A DNA stretch of 64,000 nt, taken from positions 62,001 through 126,000 of the forward strand of contig JAFXYZ010000068.1 of NCBI GenBank assembly GCA_017541465.1. The letters run 5' to 3'. Source of the DNA: a bacterium (lineage in GTDB: Bacteria; Cyanobacteriota; Vampirovibrionia; Gastranaerophilales; Gastranaerophilaceae). How positions within the stretch are numbered: the first letter of the stretch is position 1; each line of letters opens with the position of its first letter. Below are positions 39,374 through 47,421 of the stretch, piece by piece. Under the pieces are notes generated by a model. It searched no databases. It was not told where the DNA came from and saw only the letters and a list, made by a program, of their open reading frames with translations. Position numbers and translations under genes: made by a program.

Positions 39374-40351
39374 ATGTTTGTAAACCCTGTAAGATTAGAG
39401 AGCAAAGCTACCCCAAGTATGAAAAGAAGTTATAAGGGCTACAGAGAAATAAACGAGCCCCTTGTTGATAATACCCGTAAACTCTCAAAAGTATTAGTTG
39501 CGCTGGGAGTTATAATGACCGCAGGTATCGGCATCGGTATGGCAGCAACAAAACGAAATGCAAAACAGGCTGAAAAAATAATAGTTCAGGCAGGAAATGA
39601 TATTTCAGACGTTGCCTCATCATCTAAAACCGCGGCAAAAGCCATAGAAGTCGTTCAGGAGGTTACCGAAAACCTCCAGAATAAAGTTTCGGGAACAATT
39701 CAGGAGGTTGCCGAAGATACTCAAAACAAGGTTGCAGTCAAAGTAACAGAAACCGTTGACGTCAAACCCGAAAAAATTCAGGATACTCTTGAAGATGCCT
39801 TTGAAGAATTTCAAAAGAGTATAAATGAAACCTCCCAAAATGCAACAGAGAAAACTAAAAAAGCCTCTGCAGACCTTTTTGAAGATTTTGAATTTACAAT
39901 AGAAAAAAAGTCTGATGACAGAGCAGTTCGGGAAATAAGAGAAAGAATGTCAAACGAGTTCAGTGAAAAAGTAGCTCAGGCGACAGACGAATATCAATAC
40001 AGGATAAACAACGGTCTCAGGCTCTCTGACAGAGTTAAAGCCCTTAAAGACAGCGGTGCTGAGAGGGAAGCAAATATTGCGGTTTCAAAAATGAGAAGCC
40101 TTCAGCTTAATACCCTTTCAAATAATCAGATAAATGCGCTAAGCGATGAAACTCTTGAGCATCTTTTATTCAGTCCTGCCCACGCAAAAGGGAAATTAAG
40201 GAACATGAAATTCCTGAAATCACTTACCCCCGAACAATTAATAAGGATACAGACGGACAAACACAGATTATATGCGCTTTATGAAGTTATCGAAAGTGAT
40301 ACGAAAGGATATGGTCTTGACTGTATGATTAATTCGCTGAGAAACTTTTAA
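39374..40351 (+). CDS. Cargo gene: membrane-anchored coiled-coil protein, 325 aa
   Basis: It has one hydrophobic segment at ~39-57 (S-K-V-L-V-A-L-G-V-I-M-T-A-G-I-G-I-G), then ~120 residues of Lys/Glu/Ala/Thr helical repeats (V-T-E-N-L-Q-N-K-V, V-A-E-D-T-Q-N-K-V) resembling apolipoprotein-like coils. A more globular end follows with L-S-N-N-Q-I-N-A-L-S and L-T-P-E-Q-L-I-R-I-Q. It lies opposite to the phage genes, filling the gap between terminase and the small virion gene; its stop directly abuts the terminase stop. GAAAGGA lies 14 bases upstream of the ATG. Family not recognised. Confidence 0.7.
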   Translation: MFVNPVRLESKATPSMKRSYKGYREINEPLVDNTRKLSKVLVALGVIMTAGIGIGMAATKRNAKQAEKIIVQAGNDISDVASSSKTAAKAIEVVQEVTENLQNKVSGTIQEVAEDTQNKVAVKVTETVDVKPEKIQDTLEDAFEEFQKSINETSQNATEKTKKASADLFEDFEFTIEKKSDDRAVREIRERMSNEFSEKVAQATDEYQYRINNGLRLSDRVKALKDSGAEREANIAVSKMRSLQLNTLSNNQINALSDETLEHLLFSPAHAKGKLRNMKFLKSLTPEQLIRIQTDKHRLYALYEVIESDTKGYGLDCMINSLRNF

Positions 40352-41665
40352 TCAGCCGTAAGGATCAAAATCGCTCTCTAAAAAGACCGTTCCTTCGCTT
40401 TCGCGGTAAATGAGATAGGAATAATAGTTTATTGCGTAAATACCCATCATCAGACTGTCCGCAAAATCGGGACTTTCGCCATGCTCTGATTTTATATCCC
40501 TTTTCGCTTCAATAAAGATTTTCCCGTCAGGTCTGTAGGTCTTTTTGAGGTATTCGAGCTGGCTTATGACTTCCGTGGAAGTAATTTTGAGCCAGCCGTT
40601 ATCAATATATTCCTTTAAGGTCATATACCCGTCAGCTCTTTGGTTTGTTGCGTTTTCCCGTTTGCTCTGCCCTGCTCCATTGAACTTTATGGCATTTTTT
40701 ATTATGTTTTTTATACTCACATAAATAGGATAGCCGAGCCCGTCAGCATCTAAAATCAGGAGTTCGGGCTTGATTTCAGAGTACATCGAAATGATTTTTC
40801 CCTTTGTTATATCGGTATCGGGTTCGGACCAGCCGACCTGTTTTGTTAATTCCCAGGCATTTTCGCCTCTTGCTTCAATAACGGAGGCAACGCACAAATC
40901 ACCGCCTGCACCCGCCAAATCAACCGATAAACAGGAAATTTCCCTGTGGTTTGATAGCGGAAAAACGAGTTTTTGGGCTTTATCGAGTTTAGAAGAAGAA
41001 AACAAAAATTCGCTTGAGGACTCTTTGGGGTTTCCTTCCCAGATGTGTTCATAATCCCCGGGGCTTCTTAATTTGCATCTTCTAGCCTCATCAATAAGCT
41101 TCTCGGGGCAGTGTTTATTGTCATAATAGTTGATTTTAATATGAAGGCAGTCATCTCTTGTTATGAACTCAGAATAAACGGCATCCTTTCTGACAAACCT
41201 GTTCATAGAAAAGAGCACTATCGAATTTTTTCTTCTTATGGTCGGAATAATGACATCAAGCGTTGACTTGGTAATCGCCTGCGCTTCATCTATCCAGAGA
41301 ACGTCAATTCCTTCAAGCCCCTTAATATTAACCTTGCCCTGCTCACGAAAGCCTTTAAAGATAATATCAGAGCCTGTTATATTATGGTAAATTTTCGTTG
41401 ACATAACCGTAAAATTGAGGGAATATTCCTCAATCAAATCAACAAAAATTTTATAGACACTGTCAGAGATAGTCATCTGAATTTCGCGCCCGCAGCAGAT
41501 ATGCACCTTCCTCTGTTCTGCGAGCCAAAGTAAAATCCTTGCTATACTTTGTGATTTGCCACCACCTCTTCCCCCTTCAATTAAAAAATAGTTATAATCA
41601 TTGATATTTTTGATAACACTAAGCATTTTTAAGGGTAAATCAAGTATTTCAGGCAGTTCAATCAT
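40352..41665 (-). CDS. Terminase large subunit
   Basis: The 437-aa DNA-packaging motor. Walker A is G-G-R-G-G-G-K-S at 31-38; V-L-W-I-D-E-A-Q (D-E at 126-127) is Walker B plus catalytic Glu; S-M-N-R-F is the coupling motif. The nuclease half has S-V-D-L-A-G-A-G-G-D (D249), L-L-I-L-D-A-D-G-L-G and P-D-F-A-D-S-L-M as metal ligands. All key residues are present, so the motor may still work. It resembles the Terminase_3/PBSX type. It starts 4 bases after the 96-aa gene. Confidence 0.93.
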   Translation of the reverse strand: MIELPEILDLPLKMLSVIKNINDYNYFLIEGGRGGGKSQSIARILLWLAEQRKVHICCGREIQMTISDSVYKIFVDLIEEYSLNFTVMSTKIYHNITGSDIIFKGFREQGKVNIKGLEGIDVLWIDEAQAITKSTLDVIIPTIRRKNSIVLFSMNRFVRKDAVYSEFITRDDCLHIKINYYDNKHCPEKLIDEARRCKLRSPGDYEHIWEGNPKESSSEFLFSSSKLDKAQKLVFPLSNHREISCLSVDLAGAGGDLCVASVIEARGENAWELTKQVGWSEPDTDITKGKIISMYSEIKPELLILDADGLGYPIYVSIKNIIKNAIKFNGAGQSKRENATNQRADGYMTLKEYIDNGWLKITSTEVISQLEYLKKTYRPDGKIFIEAKRDIKSEHGESPDFADSLMMGIYAINYYSYLIYRESEGTVFLESDFDPYG

Positions 41666-41669
41666 AGTC

Positions 41670-41960
41670 TCACTCAGAATTATTAACGTCCTCTCCGACC
41701 TTCGGCTTTATTGTCGTGCCGTCAATTTTAACCGCACCCATTTTGTTTAGTGTTGTTTTCCCTTCCGTTTTATCGGAATACAAACCGCAGAGTTTTCCTT
41801 TAAGTTCCTCCGCCTTGAGAAAAACGGAAATATCGGGGTTGAGCTCGTCATCCTTTCCTTTTCTGTTCAGCGCAAGCTCCTGCACAGTTTCAAGATTATC
41901 AAAAGAATCCTGCTTGGAATATTTGACCGTATTATCACTTTTTTTCTTTTTACGAGGCAT
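41670..41960 (-). CDS. Small gene upstream of terminase (possible small terminase subunit)
   Basis: A 96-aa charged protein with a very basic start (M-P-R-K-K-K-K-S). Its place just upstream of the large terminase subunit is where the small, DNA-recognising subunit usually lies. I see no helix-turn-helix, so this is inferred from position alone. It overlaps the upstream gene by 11 bases. Confidence 0.6.
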   Translation of the reverse strand: MPRKKKKSDNTVKYSKQDSFDNLETVQELALNRKGKDDELNPDISVFLKAEELKGKLCGLYSDKTEGKTTLNKMGAVKIDGTTIKPKVGEDVNNSE

Positions 41961-42327
41961 TCTGAATAACCTTAACTAACTTTTTTACTCCGTTAAAATC
42001 AACCGCAAACTGTTTTATATTGCCGCTCTTGTCCTGTTCGTTTACACCGTAGATGAAGGAAGAGTTGCTCTTTGTTCCGAATTTAATTATTTCCTCTTCT
42101 CTCCACTCCCCGTTTTCAATCGAATTGATAAACTGAAAAGTCTTTTTCCGCTTTGGACGTATTCTCTCAAACTCCTGTTTTATAAGAGAATACTGGGTTA
42201 ATTCCGCAACAAGCGAATTACAGTTCGGACAAATCAAAATTTCAAGTTTCCTGTCTGTATAATTAAAACTATCCGCAGGAATAATCACCCTCGATGGCGT
42301 ATGATACGCACCACAGCAATAAATCAC
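41950..42327 (-). CDS. First gene of the phage cluster, cysteine-containing, 125 aa
   Basis: It has C-C near the start and C-P-N-C at ~33-36, which could bind zinc, then a helical and a beta-rich part (N-S-S-F-I-Y-G-V, K-Q-F-A-V-D-F-N-G-V-K-K). The start is GTG at 42327 with a strong GGGGGAGAG site. It overlaps the next gene, so it belongs to the terminase operon. Function unknown. Confidence 0.65.
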   Translation of the reverse strand: MIYCCGAYHTPSRVIIPADSFNYTDRKLEILICPNCNSLVAELTQYSLIKQEFERIRPKRKKTFQFINSIENGEWREEEIIKFGTKSNSSFIYGVNEQDKSGNIKQFAVDFNGVKKLVKVIQNAS

Positions 42328-42757
42328 GCACTCTCTCCCCCGACTTAGCGAATTTAGTCACCTCTTCAAACAAAATTGTTTTACTAAAGTCTTAATTCAA
42401 ATCTTGATTTTAATATAACACAATTTATTTCTAAACGATATATCTTTTAGAAATATATTTACAAAAGTTTATATTCATATACTTTGCCCTTACGGGAAAA
42501 CCCTCACCCCAACCCTCTGTCTTGAAATTTCTTCATGCTCAAGCAGTCGTCCTTTTTGGACTTCGTCCACATCGGACTTTTGCTTTCGCTACCCGAGTTT
42601 CACTCGTCCGAAATTTCGCTCCCAAAGGAGAGGGAGAACACTGATTTTATATTTCAAAATGTAAAATAATATAAGGTTTTGACCGAAAAATAGCGAATAT
42701 TTTCCTGTTCGGGTTTTAAAGCAGACAGTCAAGGAATTGTTAGCAAAGAGAAGTCAG
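42328..42757. other. 430-bp intergenic region with a split REP-like repeat
   Basis: It separates the divergent phage cluster and helicase gene. The left 130 bp are AT-rich and should hold both promoters, though I find no convincing -35/-10 pair. At 42493-42514 the word CCCTCACCCCAACCCTCT occurs, and its expected partner AGGAGAGGGAGAACA is at 42625-42639, with ~110 bp of other hairpin-forming DNA between. The intact form is found at 46985-47022. Confidence 0.65.
42493..42639. repeat. REP-like CCCTCACCCC...GGAGAGGGAGAAC element, enlarged by ~110 bp
   Basis: The two arms match a compact copy read on the other strand at 46985-47022. The inner part (TTGAAATTTC ... GAAATTTCG) can pair with itself, suggesting a nested element. 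Confidence 0.6.
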
Positions 42758-45700
42758 ATGAGTATGAAAATTTTACCTGTTACTCCGTTAAAGCTTCAGA
42801 GGACGGAACAACCAAAGATTAAAGCATCCGAAAACAAACAAATCTCGAATTTCGGTTTAAACACTCTTCCCTCAGGGTTTTTAGGGAAGGATTTATTGTC
42901 GTTTAAAGCAAGAAGATTTTATGACACTGTAAAAGAAAACTACTACAAATTAGGGGAAGGATTTCACCCCGACAAATTTCAGGTGGAAGCAGGTCAGCAT
43001 CTGAACAACGATAAGAGTGTTCTTGTTACCGCGCCTACGGGAACAGGCAAGACTGCCATTGCGCACTATGCCGTTTCAAAGAATATGAACGAAGGGAAAA
43101 AGACCTTCTATACAACCCCCTTAAAGGCACTCAGCAACCAAAAATACAGGGAATTTCAGGAGGTCTGGGGTAAAGACAATGTCGGAATTTTGACGGGGGA
43201 CAGAAAAGAAAACCCCGATGCGCCCATCCTCATTATGACCACCGAAGTTTTCAGAAATATGGCAATGTCAAGATACTTCGGGCAGAAGGCAGATTTAATG
43301 GACAACCTCGGAACGGTTATTTTCGATGAATTTCACTACCTTGGCGACTATTCAAGAGGACCTGTCTGGGAAGAATCGGTTATTTTTACCCCGAAGGATG
43401 TTCAAACCCTTGCTCTCAGTGCAACCGTAGGCAACCCGGAAAAACTGACCGACTGGCTCAATTCACTTCAGAATAAGAAAAGTGAGCTCGTCTATGTACC
43501 GCCCGAAAACAGGCACGTTCCTCTTGAATTTAAGACTTTTCAGACAAATAACCTGAATATTCAAAAGAAAATGGTTGACAAAAACCCTCGTTCGCTCGAA
43601 GTAAAAGCAATGATGAGGGGCGCTTTTCAGGATAACCCCGAGGAAATCGATTTTAAAAATATTACTTCTCTCTTAAAAAACAAAAACCAACTCCCCTCGA
43701 TTTACTTTGTTTTTAGCCGAAAAAACTCTTTTTCGCTCGTTGAATACCTCGGCAAAAAAGGGGAAGATTTGACTTCTGACGATGAAAAGAGCGAAATCAG
43801 AAGTATTATGGAAAAATACCAGGCTAAAAACTTCTCTTCACTTGACACAAAAGCACTTTTAAACGGCTATGCCGTTCATAACGCAGGCATCCTGCCCGAC
43901 CAGAAGGCGATGATAGAAGAACTTTTCCAGAAAAAACTCGTCAAGGTTGTTGTTGCAACCGAAACCCTCGGTGCAGGCATAAACATGCCGGCAAAAACAG
44001 TCGTTATTTCACAGTGCACAAAGCCTGCCGACAGAGAATCAATAAAGACAGAAGAAAAAGAGCCGTTTTACAAGAAATTTGACCGAAAAACAGACAGAAC
44101 ACAAAGGCAGGAAGAGCCCGAAAGAAAAGGGCACAAGAGAGTTTTGACCGCAAACGAATTTCACCAGATGGCAGGAAGGGCAGGCAGAAGGGGAATTGAC
44201 GAAAGAGGATATGTCTATGTTATGCCGTCCTCTATCAAAGGAAAACAGGCATTTGACACACTGATTTCTTCACCCTCAGAGCCGATTTCAAGCAAACTGA
44301 ACCCTGACTATGCTTTTCTTGCAAGTGTTTATGACTACGCGCAAAAGCCCGAAATGTTAAAGGAAATTCTCGATAAATCCTTCTATTCGTTCTCTTTAGG
44401 GGGCGACACCTCTCAAATCTATTCTGATGCAATGAAAAAGACTGATTTAATGGTAAAAAGAGGGTTTTTGAAGAATTATGATGACAAATTCTTTGAACCG
44501 ACAGATAAAGGACATCTGCTCTCTGTTATAAAGGGCTATTCCCAGCTTCCTCTCTCAGAAGCCGTTTATAATAAATACTTTGATAAGCTCACTCCCGTTG
44601 CACTCGCTTCAGTTGTGGCTTCAATGGCAAACCCCGCGGACTCAAAGGAAACAGCTTACGGAGTTTCCGAAAATAACGGGAGCGCACCCACCTCAAAACT
44701 CGAAAACGGTGTTTCAGAGCTCTATTACAGAATGCTTAATTCCTTAAAAACAAATCTCTCTTATGTCGGGGATAAAAAATTCGGCGATTTTAAAGATATG
44801 CACGAAATTACGGAGTATTTAAACACAATAGAAGAGCCCGAAGAGGATTTGGAGGAAATAGCGCAAAAGAAGGCAAAATATAATTATAACCTCGATAAAC
44901 TGATGAAATTGACCGAAAAATACCAGTCCTGGAGCCTTCAGAGTATCGCTAAATCGCTGAAAGAAGGCAAAACCGTTTCCGTTGATGCGATGAACGGCTG
45001 CTGGAAAAAGGTTCAGGAAAATATGAGAAAATATCAGGGAGCAGAAAGGATTGATTCAAGAATAGAACAACTGACCAGAAAACTCAGTTCACTTGATATG
45101 GACTCAAAGAAGGGCAAAGAAAAAAGAAAATTCAGGCTTGAAGCTCAGGACTTAAAATATGAAATCGAACTGCTTGAAACGATTAAGTATTTAGACGAAC
45201 ACCTGCCCTCCGAGATGAGCAAAGCGGATAAGTTTATCAAGGCAAACAACCTGAGCGCAACATCAGCACTTGCAAAGAAATACACCGATTTATTCGATAC
45301 CGCATCACACTTAGAAGCACTTAAAGTTGCCGCTACAGGCTGCGAACAGCTCGAAAAATATTTTGAAAGCCACGATGTTAAAGAGGAAGATAAATATAAT
45401 ATGTCGATGGTGAAGGATACAATGGATAAAATGGTAAATTTGAGTGCGCAGATTTATTCTGATTCCGTAGCTTCAGGACTTCAGACAAAGCCTGACGGAT
45501 ACGGAAAAACCTCGATGCAGCTCGTTTATAACTTTGCGCAACTCAATAAAATCAACCCTGATTCAATGTCTAACTGGCACCAGGTTGTCGGCGACCTCGG
45601 GAATATAAACGAGAACTTTGATGAAGGTCAACTCTTCCGCTCGGTAACCCAGACCATAGACCTTCTGAGCCAGATTTCCGAAATGGCGACAGAAGGAAAA

Positions 45701-45805
45701 CAGTTCGCACAAACACAGGAAGATAAACAATATTACTCTGAACTCAAAAATAATACGGCAGAAGCTATAAAATTACTGAATAAATACCCTGTTGTGTTTA
45801 ATTAG
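42758..45805 (+). CDS. Ski2-like DEAD/DEAH-box RNA helicase
   Basis: A 1015-aa helicase. The Walker A A-P-T-G-T-G-K-T is at 92-99, T-T-P-L-K-A-L-S-N-Q is motif Ia, D-E-F-H at 190-193 replaces the usual D-E-V-H, L-S-A-T-V-G-N is motif III, and Q-M-A-G-R-A-G-R-R-G is motif VI. The C-terminal ~450 residues are helical and poorly conserved. Ski2/Mtr4-like enzymes unwind RNA for decay or processing and occur in cyanobacteria and plastids. The N-terminus carries L-L-S-F-K-A-R, like the S-F-K-G motif of the 5087 gene. A TTG at 42737 is in frame; the ATG at 42758 with AGAGAAG is more likely. Confidence 0.88.
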   Translation: MSMKILPVTPLKLQRTEQPKIKASENKQISNFGLNTLPSGFLGKDLLSFKARRFYDTVKENYYKLGEGFHPDKFQVEAGQHLNNDKSVLVTAPTGTGKTAIAHYAVSKNMNEGKKTFYTTPLKALSNQKYREFQEVWGKDNVGILTGDRKENPDAPILIMTTEVFRNMAMSRYFGQKADLMDNLGTVIFDEFHYLGDYSRGPVWEESVIFTPKDVQTLALSATVGNPEKLTDWLNSLQNKKSELVYVPPENRHVPLEFKTFQTNNLNIQKKMVDKNPRSLEVKAMMRGAFQDNPEEIDFKNITSLLKNKNQLPSIYFVFSRKNSFSLVEYLGKKGEDLTSDDEKSEIRSIMEKYQAKNFSSLDTKALLNGYAVHNAGILPDQKAMIEELFQKKLVKVVVATETLGAGINMPAKTVVISQCTKPADRESIKTEEKEPFYKKFDRKTDRTQRQEEPERKGHKRVLTANEFHQMAGRAGRRGIDERGYVYVMPSSIKGKQAFDTLISSPSEPISSKLNPDYAFLASVYDYAQKPEMLKEILDKSFYSFSLGGDTSQIYSDAMKKTDLMVKRGFLKNYDDKFFEPTDKGHLLSVIKGYSQLPLSEAVYNKYFDKLTPVALASVVASMANPADSKETAYGVSENNGSAPTSKLENGVSELYYRMLNSLKTNLSYVGDKKFGDFKDMHEITEYLNTIEEPEEDLEEIAQKKAKYNYNLDKLMKLTEKYQSWSLQSIAKSLKEGKTVSVDAMNGCWKKVQENMRKYQGAERIDSRIEQLTRKLSSLDMDSKKGKEKRKFRLEAQDLKYEIELLETIKYLDEHLPSEMSKADKFIKANNLSATSALAKKYTDLFDTASHLEALKVAATGCEQLEKYFESHDVKEEDKYNMSMVKDTMDKMVNLSAQIYSDSVASGLQTKPDGYGKTSMQLVYNFAQLNKINPDSMSNWHQVVGDLGNINENFDEGQLFRSVTQTIDLLSQISEMATEGKQFAQTQEDKQYYSELKNNTAEAIKLLNKYPVVFN

Positions 45806-45834
45806 ATTTTGGGTTTTTATATTTTGGTTCAATG

Positions 45835-45862
45835 AAAATGTCGGGCTAAAGCCCGACATTTT
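45835..45862. terminator. Bidirectional terminator / REP-like hairpin
   Basis: A 13-bp perfect inverted repeat with a 2-base loop (core GTCGGGCT/AGCCCGAC) flanked by A4 and T4, between the convergent helicase and pseudopilin genes. The core is a REP-like palindrome of the same type as at 22449. Confidence 0.8.
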
Positions 45863-45871
45863 CAATACAAT

Positions 45872-46600
45872 TTACCAAGGATAATCATCCTTAATTTGCC
45901 AACCGTCTACCATAATAACTGCAGCACAACGACATCCGTCTGAATTTTTATGACATTTCCAATTTCCAGCTTCAAGCATTGTATCTCTGTCGTCACCATA
46001 TCCTTCAGGAATAAATTTCCCTTCCAGATGAGGAGAGGAACTATTTTTAATAGTATAATAATAAAGAAAAATATCTCTACCTTCTTTGTTTGGTTTTTTA
46101 TCTCCGTTAATATCAACCCAAACCTGATATCTGTTTATTGTTCCATTATTTATATGGCTCATAGTATAAGATGTTCCATCAGATAAATAAAAACGAACAA
46201 AGACAGAAGGATCATAAGTTTGTTCAGTACCGCTCAAATAATAATAAGTAGGATTCCAATTTGCTTCAGTTCTTGTACTCGCAGGTTTTGCAACATTCAG
46301 ATAAGGGGTAATGTATTTATTAACAAAAACTTTTGTTGTTTCAGCAGTTATCTCATCAGATGTTTCCCAAGTTTTTATTTGTCCATAATCAGCAATAGCC
46401 CTGTTTGTTGTTTGAGCAAGAGAGGAATATGCTTTCTTTAATCTCGTTACAGTCTGTTCTTTTTGATATTTGGTTATCAAAGTCGGAACTGTTATTGCAG
46501 CAATAACACCGATTATTACAAGAGTAATTAATACTTCTGCGAGCGTAAATCCGTTTTTATAGGGGGGGGTAGAAATTAAACTTTTTTTATTAAATATCAT
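45872..46600 (-). CDS. Type II secretion / type IV pilus pseudopilin
   Basis: A 242-aa prepilin-like protein with the processing site N-G-F-T-L-A-E-V-L-I-T-L-V-I-I-G-V-I, where cleavage before F gives the methylated N-terminal helix. The rest is a globular domain with T-V-T-R-L-K-K-A-Y, a calcium- or loop-type D-I-N-G-D-K-K-P-N-K-E-G-R near 170, and a C-terminal pair of cysteines (W-K-C-H ... G-C-R-C). It stands alone, away from the secretion operon at 55.6-62.4 kb, and probably uses that machine. Confidence 0.9.
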   Translation of the reverse strand: MIFNKKSLISTPPYKNGFTLAEVLITLVIIGVIAAITVPTLITKYQKEQTVTRLKKAYSSLAQTTNRAIADYGQIKTWETSDEITAETTKVFVNKYITPYLNVAKPASTRTEANWNPTYYYLSGTEQTYDPSVFVRFYLSDGTSYTMSHINNGTINRYQVWVDINGDKKPNKEGRDIFLYYYTIKNSSSPHLEGKFIPEGYGDDRDTMLEAGNWKCHKNSDGCRCAAVIMVDGWQIKDDYPW

Positions 46601-46693
46601 ACAAAAAAACCTCTCTTACCTAATATATTTATTATAATACCACATTTTTTTTAAAATTAACATATTAAAAATTCGACCATAACGTAGTGAGCC

Positions 46694-46789
46694 GTAATTG
46701 TTATGTTTTGTGACGATTAGTCCGCACTGTCTGAACAACATCGCTTTGTGTGAGTTTGCGGACTCTATACAAAACATTTACAAATTACG
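46694..46789. repeat. Nested inverted-repeat element (~96 bp)
   Basis: Outer arms CGTAATTGTTATGTTTTG and CAAAACATTTACAAATTACG are imperfect inverted copies. Inner arms AGTCCGCA (46719-46726) and TGCGGACT (46757-46764) pair perfectly. It could fold as a long hairpin in RNA or as a small palindromic mobile element. It lies in the gap between the pseudopilin and the C-GCAxxG-C-C gene. Confidence 0.65.
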
Positions 46790-46821
46790 TGCGAACGGAG
46801 TTCAGGTCGAGAGTTTCTTTG

Positions 46822-46850
46822 CAACTTTCTTGTCGGCACAAGAAAGTTAG
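46822..46850. terminator. Hairpin AACTTTCTTGT/ACAAGAAAGTT
   Basis: An 11-bp stem with loop CGGC between the pseudopilin promoter region and the end of the C-GCAxxG-C-C gene. In the plus direction GAAAAATTTTTT follows. It could stop the minus-strand operon or be part of the neighbouring repeat. Confidence 0.5.
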
Positions 46851-46874
46851 AAAAATTTTTTATAAATTCTTTTC

Positions 46875-47411
46875 TTATTTTACCAACTCTTCCTCAATAA
46901 TTCTCGCTGCGCTATAGACGAGCATTGAACAGGGGCGGGTTTTGTAGTATTGTTCCGTTCTCTCTGAGGGAATATAGGAATATTGTTCTCCCTCTCCTAG
47001 GGAGAGGGTTGGGGTGAGGGTTGAACCCTGAGATTCTGAAACAAGTTCAGGGTGACATTCATCTTTTTTATTGCCATTTTTATCCAAACCCAACAACTCA
47101 GCGCAAATAATCGAACCGTTTTCTTCTTTAAACTTTTTCGCTAACTCCTGTATTAATTTATAATGCTGAGCCTTAATTTCCCCTGTCTCAGGCGAGGAAT
47201 ATCCTTTTAAAACTCCTGCAACCATAAACATTGCGCTGACTGCACCGCAGACCTCTCTCAGTTTCCCCATTCCTCCGCCAAAAGAGGAACTGAGTTTCAT
47301 AGCCAAATCAAAATCCAAACCGATTAAATCGGAAAAAGCGCCCAGAGTAGCCTGGGCGCAATTATATCCTTGTTCAAATAGTTCCTTCGCTCTGTCAGCT
47401 CTTGAACCCAT
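46875..47411 (-). CDS. C-GCAxxG-C-C family protein with an in-frame repeat insertion
   Basis: A 178-aa protein of the redox/Fe-S-linked C-GCAxxG-C-C family: C18 in Q-G-Y-N-C-A-Q-A-T, glycine-rich S-F-G-G-G-M-G with V-C-G-A-V-S-A (C55), C103 in I-I-C-A-E-L-L-G, and C161 in R-P-C-S-M-L-V. Between the last two cysteines, residues ~119-142 (C-H-P-E-L-V-S-E-S-Q-G, then L-T-P-T-L-S-L-G-E-G-E) are translated REP-like DNA, not family sequence. AAGGAGATTTCA supports the ATG at 47411. It overlaps no gene but starts within 11 bases of the GGGtGRT stop and is cotranscribed with it. Electron-transfer or cluster function is inferred. Confidence 0.85.
   Translation of the reverse strand: MGSRADRAKELFEQGYNCAQATLGAFSDLIGLDFDLAMKLSSSFGGGMGKLREVCGAVSAMFMVAGVLKGYSSPETGEIKAQHYKLIQELAKKFKEENGSIICAELLGLDKNGNKKDECHPELVSESQGSTLTPTLSLGEGEQYSYIPSERTEQYYKTRPCSMLVYSAARIIEEELVK
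46985..47062. repeat. REP-like elements inside a coding sequence
   Basis: Two known-style intergenic repeats in tandem: CTCCCTCTCC...GGAGAGGG followed by TTGGGGTGAGGG, then AACCCTGAGATTCTGAA with CAAGTTCAGGGTGACA. They keep the frame of the C-GCAxxG-C-C gene open. Confidence 0.8.
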
Positions 47412-47421
47412 TGAAATCTCC

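Larger units (their letters stand above)
21307..42327 (-). mobile_element. Short-tailed phage (T7/BPP-1-like) morphogenesis cluster, structural genes only
   Basis: A 21-kb minus-strand cluster in podovirus order: two small leading genes, terminase, small virion gene, portal, scaffold, capsid, decoration, tail tube, nozzle, GNAT-like protein, lysozyme-bearing internal protein, two internal proteins, tail fibre, DUF4376-type protein and two small proteins. All structural genes look intact and most have AAAGG-type ribosome sites. No integrase, excisionase, repressor, antirepressor, primase, helicase or polymerase is seen, and no att repeats are obvious. Seven plus-strand genes interrupt it. It could be a domesticated capsid/GTA-like system, a packaged satellite, or a decayed prophage. 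The ends are set by gene content only. Confidence 0.8.

Noticed and set aside
41670-41960. Confident small terminase subunit
   Set aside because: Only the position supports it; there is no helix-turn-helix, so it is listed with low confidence.
22498-42327. Diversity-generating retroelement, expected because capsid genes resemble BPP-1-type phages
   Set aside because: No reverse transcriptase gene and no adenine-variable template/variable repeat pair were seen near the fibre gene.
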